Assembly (NCBI RefSeq): GCF_003003215.1
Contig: NZ_PVUF01000002.1
Span: forward strand, 186,001 to 250,000
Direction: 5' to 3'
DNA: 64,000 bases
Source: Tritonibacter scottomollicae
Lineage (GTDB): Bacteria; Pseudomonadota; Alphaproteobacteria; Rhodobacterales; Rhodobacteraceae
This document shows positions 25,266-31,694 of the stretch, one piece after another (position 1 is the stretch's first letter; each line of letters begins with the position of its first letter). Below the pieces are notes generated by a model. That model did no database searches and had not been told where the DNA came from. It was given only the letters and a program-made list of their open reading frames with translations. A program made the position numbers and the translations under genes.

Positions 25266-25302
25266 CGAAGCACCCTGGGAGACCCGCCCGGGGTGCTTTT
25301 TT
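25266..25302 (+). terminator. Rho-independent terminator after flgI
   Basis: AAGCACCC (25268-25275) pairs with GGGTGCTT (25291-25298) and is followed directly by a T-run (T6). It ends the flgE-flgI unit. Confidence 0.85.
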
Positions 25303-25421
25303 GTGCAGGACTAGGACTGAGAGCAGTGGGGCGAGTATCATCATGCGCAGGTTGTGGGCGGTATGGTCTAGCTTGCGCAGTTGTGATGGATTGATGGCGT
25401 GGTGCCCGTCGGCCATGATCT

Positions 25422-25516
25422 CACAGCACAGCACAGCACAGCACAGCACAGCACAGCACAGCACAGCACAGCACAGCACAGCACAGCACAGCACAGCACA
25501 GCACAGCACAGCACAG
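25422..25516. repeat. Pentanucleotide tandem repeat (CACAG)19
   Basis: Nineteen perfect, uninterrupted copies of CACAG (CTGTG on the other strand), 95 bp. It lies between the convergent flgI and fliP genes and between their two terminators. No frame of the unit contains a stop, so short frames stay open across it on both strands (AQHST repeats on plus, AVLCC repeats on minus). With 19 copies the two flanks on the minus strand join into a 126-codon frame (25240-25620); a copy-number change not divisible by three would shift it. Whether anything is translated is unknown. Confidence 0.95.
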
Positions 25517-25647
25517 CCAACGCTGATTCCATGTGTGAGTGCCAGCGAGGTGGATGTCCTTTGCTTGAGCCGCCGCCCGACGGGTGTCGGCGTGTCGCGT
25601 GCCAGGGTCGTCAGCGCCATGCTCGAAATTCGCGGGACCCATAAATG

Positions 25648-25681
25648 AAAAAAAGCCCGGGCTGCTGGACAACCCGGGCTT
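25648..25681 (-). terminator. Rho-independent terminator after fliP (minus strand)
   Basis: AAGCCCGGG (25653-25661) pairs with CCCGGGCTT (25673-25681) over an 11-nt loop; on the minus strand a T7 run follows (25648-25654). It ends the fliF-fliH-fliN-fliP unit. Confidence 0.85.
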
Positions 25682-25707
25682 CTTTGTTTCGAGGTGTTGG
25701 GATTGCG

Positions 25708-26454
25708 TCAGCCTGGATAATAGCTCCGGACCAGAGCGCTCGCGATCAGGCTCCAACCGTCAGCGACAACGAAAAACGCTAGTTTGAACGGAAGAGAGAC
25801 GAGTGCTGGCGGCACCATCATCATGCCCATCGACATTAGGACAGCGGCCGTTACAAGATCGATAACCAGGAACGGCAGAAACACCAAGAAGCCGATTTGG
25901 AAGGCTCGGGTGATTTCCGAGAGCATGAAGCTTGGGATAAGTACCGAAAGTGACGAGTCGGGCGAGGGGTCCGTGCCCTCCGTAGCCGGTCTGAGATCGG
26001 CGATGGCGTAGTAGGTGTCAGCATCGAGCCTGTTGGCCATGAAGACCCGAAAGGGTTGAACGGCGCGTTCCAGCGCCGGCACGACTTCGAGCTCCTCATC
26101 AATCAGCGGGGCGATTCCGGTCTCCCAGGCTTCGGTAAACACCGGTTCCATCACGAAATAGGTCAGGAACATCGCCAAGCTGATCATCAGCATGTTCGGC
26201 GGGGCCTGCTGTAGACCGATACCCTGACGTAAGATCGACAGAACCGTAATCAGGAATGGAAAACAGGTGAGCATGACCAGGAGGCCCGGCGCAACGCTGA
26301 GCACAGTGATCAAAAGGATGAGCTGGATGGTTCGGGCCGAAATCGACTGTCCATCCGCGAGGTTAAGGCTCAATTCTTGAGCCAGCGCTGCCTGAGGTTG
26401 CGCCAGCAGTACAAAGACCGCCAGCGCTCCCAGAGCGATAAATTTCCGTGTCAT
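25708..26454 (-). CDS. fliP: Flagellar export gate protein FliP
   Basis: A 248-aa type III export-gate subunit. A cleavable signal peptide (about 1-25, cut after ALA) is followed by four membrane helices, with FliP motifs LMTCFPFLITVLSILRQGIGLQQAPPN (partly shown as SILRQGIGLQQAPP) and the C-terminal SMGMMMVPPALVSLPFKLA. Its start overlaps the fliN stop by 4 bp. fliO, which often precedes fliP, is absent. The partner gate genes fliQ and fliR lie elsewhere in the superoperon. Confidence 0.95.
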   Translation of the reverse strand: MTRKFIALGALAVFVLLAQPQAALAQELSLNLADGQSISARTIQLILLITVLSVAPGLLVMLTCFPFLITVLSILRQGIGLQQAPPNMLMISLAMFLTYFVMEPVFTEAWETGIAPLIDEELEVVPALERAVQPFRVFMANRLDADTYYAIADLRPATEGTDPSPDSSLSVLIPSFMLSEITRAFQIGFLVFLPFLVIDLVTAAVLMSMGMMMVPPALVSLPFKLAFFVVADGWSLIASALVRSYYPG

Positions 26455-26747
26455 CCCAGCCCGCTTTGCAGATCTGCAATTTCTGTCAAACGTACGGCCA
26501 GCTGGCCGGCCTGATCGCCTTCCATTTCTTCCAGTTGACCGCGCGCCACCAGACGGTCTCCGACATAAAGGTCCACGGGATCTTCGACCTTCTTGTCCAA
26601 AGTCAAAATCGCGTTTTCACCGAGGTTCACAAGGTCGCGAATCAGAGGGCGCGCCTTGCCAACTGACACGATCACCTCCACCGGGACCGAGACAAACGGA
26701 TTGGAGGCATCGGCGGATTTCGGGTTCAGTTCGCCAGACTCATCCAT
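26451..26747 (-). CDS. fliN: Flagellar C-ring switch protein FliN
   Basis: A 98-aa protein made almost entirely of one SpoA (FliMN_C) domain: VPVEVIVSVGKARPLIRDLVNLGENAILTLD-type core (seen as VGKARPLIRDLVNLGE) and VDLYVGDRLVARGQL. ATG 26747 follows GAGGAAAG at good spacing; codons 12 positions upstream have no such site and would overlap fliH further. It overlaps fliH by 8 bp and fliP by 4 bp. FliM and FliG, its C-ring partners, are not in this window. Confidence 0.9.
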   Translation of the reverse strand: MDESGELNPKSADASNPFVSVPVEVIVSVGKARPLIRDLVNLGENAILTLDKKVEDPVDLYVGDRLVARGQLEEMEGDQAGQLAVRLTEIADLQSGLG

Positions 26748-27336
26748 AGTGGCTTTCCTCTTTGAATTGATAGGAGAAGGCATCGATCGACTCGCGGATG
26801 GATTCGATGAGTGCCTCGGAGTTCAGTTCACGTTCGCTCTGCCCAACCCGAAGTTGGGCCTGCCCTGCATTGAGATTTGCATCTTCGCGCACGCGGACAT
26901 CGAGGGATGTTTCGTCACCAAGCAGCGCCCGGATGGCAGTCCCTTCTCCGGCCGCGGCAACGACCTCCATCGGTTCATTGATCCGGCTTTTGGCCATTTC
27001 ATTGAGATGGTCGATGATGTGGTGGCCGAAGGTCGCCGCCATCGTGTCGGGAAGGATGGCCGAGGTCAGGACCTTGAACATCGGATCTAGCGATTCCATC
27101 AGCTGCGACTGAGCCTCATGATAGGTGAAGCTCAGATCTTCGAGCGAACTGGCAAGGGTCGCAGAAACATTGGTGACTTCCTTGTCCTTGGCATCGATCG
27201 CGTCATCCCAGCCCGCCGTGTAGCCTTTTTCAAAGGAGACCAGCTTTGCTTCTTCGACGACTTCTTCGGAAAAGTTGCTGACAGGCTCGACGGGAGTTTT
27301 GACGCCAAAGTCCTCCAGAAGATGTGCAATTGTCAT
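26740..27336 (-). CDS. fliH: FliH-like flagellar export regulator
   Basis: A 198-aa soluble, acidic, mostly helical protein. Position between fliF and fliN, the FEKGYTAGWDDAIDA segment near residue 35 (GxxxG-type repeat region of FliH) and length fit FliH, the stator that links the export ATPase FliI to the C ring. Sequence conservation in this family is low, so context carries most weight. Overlaps fliF by 4 bp and fliN by 8 bp. Confidence 0.68.
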   Translation of the reverse strand: MTIAHLLEDFGVKTPVEPVSNFSEEVVEEAKLVSFEKGYTAGWDDAIDAKDKEVTNVSATLASSLEDLSFTYHEAQSQLMESLDPMFKVLTSAILPDTMAATFGHHIIDHLNEMAKSRINEPMEVVAAAGEGTAIRALLGDETSLDVRVREDANLNAGQAQLRVGQSERELNSEALIESIRESIDAFSYQFKEESHYG

Positions 27337-29048
27337 CCGGCACGCTCCTCATTGTTTTCTTCCAGCCACCCGCGCAGGATTTGCACGGTTTCTTCCTGGC
27401 GGTCGCCGATCATCGATCGCAGACGATCCACGGGATCGGCGCTCATGCCGCCGCCAAAGCTGTTGAGCCCGTCGCCCATGCCCGGTAGCTCGCCCATGGG
27501 CTCGAAACCACCCTGACCGCCGCTGTCGATTTCCCCATCAAGCGCAATGTTGGCGCCTAGATCGGGGTTGGTCATGAAGTTGGCATCACCTCCTGCCATA
27601 TGCGGCAGCTCTGGCAGGCCACCGTCCACAGTTGACCCGTCCGGTGCGGCAAGAGACCGAACCGACGCGCCATTTCCTGCGAGGATCGGACGCACCACGA
27701 ACAGACCAAGGATCAGGGCAACCAGCGCAAGTGCGGCCATCTGGATGATCGACATCACGTCAAAATACAGATTGTCGAAGAAGGATGCCGTGACTGCTGT
27801 TCCTTCGGGTTCTACATTCGGCAGATCCATGGACTTCAACGTGATCACGTCGCCGCGATTCGGATCGAACCCAACCGCAGAAGAAATCAACTCGCGCAGT
27901 GCTTCGAGCTCTTCTTCAGGGCGGGGCTGGAATTCAGTCTGACCCTCGGCGATTTCGGTTGTGACACCGTTGACCAGAACCGCGACGGTCAGGCGTTTTA
28001 TCGCGCCAGGACCGCGTACGATTTCCTTTTCGGTTTCGGACACTTCGTAATTGACCCGCTCACGGGTGGCGTTGGTGTTGGCACGCGATCCTTCACCAGT
28101 ACCCGCATCACCATCGGGAATATTCGATGCCACGGTGACTTCGCCGGCCTGATTCTGCGAGGAGTCGGTACGTTCCTCGACATCGGTACTGATCGCGACA
28201 CGGCTTTCCGGGTCGATCCGCTTTTCACGGATCGATTCGGTATCAGTCACCGTCTCCACGCTGATTTCGACAACGGCATTGCCATGTCCGACGCGCGCCT
28301 CCACCAGGCGCAGAACACGTTCGCGCAGGGTCTGAGATCGATCGTCAGTGCCCGCGCCAGCCGCCGCAGCTGCTTCAGGCGATCCGATCAGGGCGCCATT
28401 GGCGTCGATAACTGCCACGTTATCCACCGCAAGCCCGGCAACAGCAGAGGCCACGAGAAAGCGAATCGCGTTGGCCTGCGCTGGTGTGACCGGTGTCCCC
28501 ATCGGCGTCACCGATACAGAAGCCGTGGGTTCGATTGTTCGTTGGAACGGGTTGCTCCCGGTGTTGGCAATATGAACTCGCGCCTGACTAACATGAGGGT
28601 TCGCCACAATGGTGCGGGCCAATTCGCCTTCTTTCGCGCGCCAATAGGCAGCGTCAAACATTTGCGAGGTGGTCCCGAACCCGCTGAGCGAATCGAGTAG
28701 CTCGTACCCTTTGCCGCCATTTGCTGGCAAACCCTGGCTGGCCAGGGTCATTCGCAGTTCATCGCGTTTATTCGACGGAACGTAGATCGACCCGCCGCGT
28801 ATTTCATAGTCGACAGCGCTTTGTTCGAGCGCGCTGACGACATCTCCGGCCGAGCTGCTCTCGAGCCCGGCATATAGTAGTTGCATGGATGGCTTATTCG
28901 CCACCATGGACATGAGGAAGAAGGTGAAGATCACGGCGAGAGTCGCCCCGATTGCCATCAACCGCTTCCGCGTATCCAAACCTGCCCAGACATTCTTGAT
29001 CTGCTGCACATTAACCTCCGTCGCACCGGCGTTCTCTCCGGCCTGCAA
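27333..29048 (-). CDS. fliF: Flagellar MS-ring protein FliF
   Basis: The 571-aa MS-ring subunit. Two membrane helices (about 29-48 and 440-460) flank the periplasmic ring-building domains with YvcK/FliF-type motifs (SALEQSAVDYEIRGG, RAKEGELARTI, HIANTGSNPFQRT). The C-terminal tail PVDRLRSMIGDRQEETVQIL is the FliG-binding helix, which implies a FliG encoded elsewhere. It heads the minus-strand unit fliF-fliH-fliN-fliP and is divergent from fliL with a CtrA-like box between them. Confidence 0.95.
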   Translation of the reverse strand: MQAGENAGATEVNVQQIKNVWAGLDTRKRLMAIGATLAVIFTFFLMSMVANKPSMQLLYAGLESSSAGDVVSALEQSAVDYEIRGGSIYVPSNKRDELRMTLASQGLPANGGKGYELLDSLSGFGTTSQMFDAAYWRAKEGELARTIVANPHVSQARVHIANTGSNPFQRTIEPTASVSVTPMGTPVTPAQANAIRFLVASAVAGLAVDNVAVIDANGALIGSPEAAAAAGAGTDDRSQTLRERVLRLVEARVGHGNAVVEISVETVTDTESIREKRIDPESRVAISTDVEERTDSSQNQAGEVTVASNIPDGDAGTGEGSRANTNATRERVNYEVSETEKEIVRGPGAIKRLTVAVLVNGVTTEIAEGQTEFQPRPEEELEALRELISSAVGFDPNRGDVITLKSMDLPNVEPEGTAVTASFFDNLYFDVMSIIQMAALALVALILGLFVVRPILAGNGASVRSLAAPDGSTVDGGLPELPHMAGGDANFMTNPDLGANIALDGEIDSGGQGGFEPMGELPGMGDGLNSFGGGMSADPVDRLRSMIGDRQEETVQILRGWLEENNEERAG

Positions 29049-29067
29049 CCCTTTTCTCCGATTGGCC

Positions 29068-29082
29068 TTAACATTCGGTTAG
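29068..29082. promoter_or_regulatory. CtrA-like box TTAA-N7-TTAG between fliF and fliL
   Basis: TTAA, CATTCGG, TTAG in the 80-bp divergent gap. It is 47 bp from the fliL start and 20 bp from the fliF start, so it could serve either direction; one base differs from the full consensus. Confidence 0.45.
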
Positions 29083-29128
29083 TTCCTGTCGGGTTATGAA
29101 CGGGGTGCACGACGTTTTAGGGATAGCC

Positions 29129-29653
29129 ATGACAGACGCTGTAGCTGATGTAGGAACAGATGGACCGGCCAAGAAGAGTAAGATGCCCCTTATCATAGGG
29201 CTCGTACTTGGACTCGCCGGTGCAGGGGGCGGTTTTTATGCCGTTCAGTCGGGCCTTCTTCCTTTTGGAGATAAGGCTGGGTCGGAAGTTGCCCATGCCA
29301 CCAAAGAGGCGCCAGAAGGCGTAGACAAGGGTGAGACGGCGGGAGAGATCGCCAACCTTGCCTTTATCGAAATGGAACCGATCGTAATCACGCTGAACAA
29401 AGCCAGTGGCGTTCAGCAACTTCGGTTCCGCGCTCAACTCGAGGTCAATCAGGCCGATCAGGTCGAGGTTGAAAAAGTCCTCCCCAGAGTTGTCGACGTT
29501 CTGAACAGCTACCTGCGGGCGCTGGAGCTTGAGGATATGACAGATCCGATGGCCCTGCCGAAACTGCGGGCACAGATGCTACGGCGGATCAACATCGCGA
29601 CCGGTCAAGGCCGCGTGCGTGATCTGCTGATCATGGATTTCGTACTCAACTAG
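29129..29653 (+). CDS. fliL: Flagellar basal-body protein FliL (copy 1)
   Basis: A 174-aa stator-associated protein: short cytoplasmic N-terminus, one membrane helix (about 20-40, IIGLVLGLAGAGGGFYAV), and a periplasmic domain with PIVITLNKASGVQQLRFRAQLEV and the C-terminal LRAQMLRRINIATGQGRVRDL typical of FliL. ATG 29129 follows AGGGATAG. It begins a plus-strand unit with a DUF6468-like gene, motE and motA. A second FliL-type gene lies at 38884-39405 on the other strand. Confidence 0.88.
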   Translation: MTDAVADVGTDGPAKKSKMPLIIGLVLGLAGAGGGFYAVQSGLLPFGDKAGSEVAHATKEAPEGVDKGETAGEIANLAFIEMEPIVITLNKASGVQQLRFRAQLEVNQADQVEVEKVLPRVVDVLNSYLRALELEDMTDPMALPKLRAQMLRRINIATGQGRVRDLLIMDFVLN

Positions 29654-29662
29654 GAGGACAGG

Positions 29663-30133
29663 ATGGAACTTATAGCTGATATCCTGCTTGCGGCCGGAGC
29701 ACTGGGTGCCGGGTTTTATTGCCTGGTGCTATCGCGCCGACTGAAACGCTTCAACGATCTCGAAAAAGGGGTCGGAGGCGCGGTGGCGGTGCTCTCGTCG
29801 CAAGTGGATGATCTGAACAAGTCGTTGGTCGCAGCGCGCAAGATGTCGGATGGATCTAGCCAGGCGCTGGAACAATTGACTGGCCGGGCCGAATCCGTAT
29901 CGCACAAGCTGGAACTGATGATGGCGTCGATGCATGATATCGCGCCACAGCAGGAACCGGCGTCTCAAGCGGCAGCGACGACCGAAGAAAATGACGCGCT
30001 TGCAGAAGCTTATGAGGCTGATGCACAGGACGACGCGGCTGCAGATGCCGTCCAGTCGGAGCCTCAGGAAGAAGCAAAGCCTTCTGGTCTGATGTTCGTG
30101 CGTCATAACCGGAATCAAAATCGGGTAGCGTGA
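29663..30133 (+). CDS. DUF6468-like flagellar-cluster membrane protein
   Basis: A 156-aa protein with one N-terminal membrane helix (about 4-24), a cytoplasmic helical/coiled segment (FNDLEKGVGGAVAVLSSQVDDLNKS) and an acidic, Ala-rich, probably disordered tail. It resembles the DUF6468 proteins found beside fliL in alphaproteobacterial flagellar clusters; this is from memory of the family and gene order. The role is unknown. GGAGGA precedes the ATG, and its stop overlaps the motE start. Confidence 0.62.
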   Translation: MELIADILLAAGALGAGFYCLVLSRRLKRFNDLEKGVGGAVAVLSSQVDDLNKSLVAARKMSDGSSQALEQLTGRAESVSHKLELMMASMHDIAPQQEPASQAAATTEENDALAEAYEADAQDDAAADAVQSEPQEEAKPSGLMFVRHNRNQNRVA

Positions 30134-30750
30134 TGGCGAAGGCTGAAAAATCCAAGAGAATGGAAAAGGCTAAGCGCGGTACGTTGATGCTGTTGGCGAT
30201 TTTCCTGATGGGGTCAGCGGCGGTTCGAATCGCTCTTGAAGCGGCCCCGGCCATCGCGCTTGAAGTTTCCGAGATGCAATCTTCAGACGACGGGTCAAAC
30301 GTGCCAACGGCTGGTGGAGGCCGCTCCACGGTCCCCGATTCGGCAGAGATGCAAGCCATGCTTGCGGCCTTCAAGAAACGTGAAACCTTGCTGAATGAGC
30401 GGGAGGCGGAGCTAGAAGATCGTATGCGAGCACTCGAGATCGCCGATCAGGCGATCAACAAGAAGCTTACGGACTTGCAGCAGGCAGAGGAAAAGCTTCT
30501 GGCCACTCTCGCGCTTGCCGATGGTGCCGCCGAACAGGATGTCACCAAGCTGACCAGTGTTTACGAGCAGATGAAGCCAAAGGAAGCGGCTGCATTGTTC
30601 GAGGAAATGGACCCGACCTTTGCTGCTGGATTCCTGGCACGTATGCGGCCCGAGGCGGCTGCTGGCGTCATGGCCGGTCTCAGCCCAGAGGCGGCCTACA
30701 CAATCAGCGTGGTACTGGCCGGGCGAAATGGTGAGGTGCCCAAGGAATAA
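30133..30750 (+). CDS. motE: MotE-like flagellar protein (MgtE-N-like)
   Basis: A 205-aa protein with one membrane helix or signal anchor (about 16-34), a long heptad-rich coiled coil (KKRETLLNEREAELEDRMRA through LQQAEEKLLATLALA) and a C-terminal MgtE-N-like helical repeat (EQMKPKEAAALFEEMDPTFA, LARMRPEAAAGVMAGLSPE). MotE of Sinorhizobium is a periplasmic partner and chaperone of MotC; this gene has the same build and sits directly before motA. ATG 30133 overlaps the previous stop. See the exported repeat protein downstream of motA. Confidence 0.72.
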   Translation: MAKAEKSKRMEKAKRGTLMLLAIFLMGSAAVRIALEAAPAIALEVSEMQSSDDGSNVPTAGGGRSTVPDSAEMQAMLAAFKKRETLLNEREAELEDRMRALEIADQAINKKLTDLQQAEEKLLATLALADGAAEQDVTKLTSVYEQMKPKEAAALFEEMDPTFAAGFLARMRPEAAAGVMAGLSPEAAYTISVVLAGRNGEVPKE

Positions 30751-30824
30751 CTTGGGCCCTCACTCAGTCTTTCTTAACAAGACTCATCTACCTTCCAAGC
30801 AGTGATAGAATTTGGAGCTTACCT

Positions 30825-31694
30825 ATGATCGGGATTGTGGGGATCGTTGTGATCTTTGTCATGGTGTTCGGTGGCTACCTGCTTGCAGGCGGGAAGCTGG
30901 GCATCATCATCAAGTCTCTTCCTTTTGAGATGATGATGATTGGTGGCGCGGCTATCGGGGCTTTCCTGATCAGCAATGACATGAGTGGTGTAAAACATAC
31001 GCTTAAGGACATGGGTAAGGTCTTTAAGGGGCCTAAATGGAAGCCGGATGACTACAAAGATCTGCTGTGCTTGCTATTCGCTCTCATCCGCATCGCCCGA
31101 GCGAATCCAGTCGAGGTGGAACAGCATATCGAGGATCCGGAGAATTCCTCCGTATTTGGAAAATATCCCAAGATCCTGGCGGATAAAGAAGCCGTAAATC
31201 TGATTAGTGACACCATGCGCTCTGCCTCCATGAACTACGATGACCCGCATCAGGTCGAAGAGGTTCTGGAAAAGCGGATCGACGCCAACCTGCATCATGC
31301 GTTGCATTCAAGTCATGCGTTGCAAACCATGGCCGACGGTCTGCCCGCGCTGGGCATTGTGGCCGCTGTTCTCGGGGTGATCAAGACGATGGCGTCTATC
31401 GATCAGCCGCCTGAAGTCCTTGGCAAGATGATTGGTGGCGCGCTCGTCGGGACTTTCCTTGGGGTTTTCCTGTCCTACGGTCTGGTCGCACCCTTCGCTG
31501 GCAAGGTGAAATCTGTCGTCGAGGAAGACGCGCATTTCTATCAGCTGATCCGAGAGGTTCTGGTGGCGAACCTTCACAACCACGCCGCCGCCATCTGCAT
31601 TGAAGTGGGGCGTCAGAATACGCCTTCCCACATCCGGCCCGGGTTCTCCGAGCTGGAGGAAGCCTTGAATTCGGTGAAACAGGACGCAGCATGA
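30825..31694 (+). CDS. motA: Flagellar stator protein MotA
   Basis: The 289-aa proton-channel subunit that pushes on FliG. Four membrane helices; MotA-type GTFLGVFLSYGLVAPFAGKV and DGLPALGIVAAVLGVIKTM carry the conserved prolines; cytoplasmic residues for FliG contact lie between helices 2 and 3. The TTAACAAGACTC stretch near 30775 is only a CtrA half-site. Its stop overlaps the start of the 804-aa exported protein by 4 bp, so the two are translationally coupled. Confidence 0.94.
   Translation: MIGIVGIVVIFVMVFGGYLLAGGKLGIIIKSLPFEMMMIGGAAIGAFLISNDMSGVKHTLKDMGKVFKGPKWKPDDYKDLLCLLFALIRIARANPVEVEQHIEDPENSSVFGKYPKILADKEAVNLISDTMRSASMNYDDPHQVEEVLEKRIDANLHHALHSSHALQTMADGLPALGIVAAVLGVIKTMASIDQPPEVLGKMIGGALVGTFLGVFLSYGLVAPFAGKVKSVVEEDAHFYQLIREVLVANLHNHAAAICIEVGRQNTPSHIRPGFSELEEALNSVKQDAA

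Noticed and set aside
25422-25516. CRISPR-like array
   Set aside because: Units are 5 bp and contiguous with no spacers; this is a simple sequence repeat.
25301-25648. 115-codon plus-strand frame across the CACAG repeat
   Set aside because: Open only because the repeat unit has no stop; begins inside the flgI terminator tail and lacks a ribosome site. The minus-strand frame is discussed only as a hypothesis.
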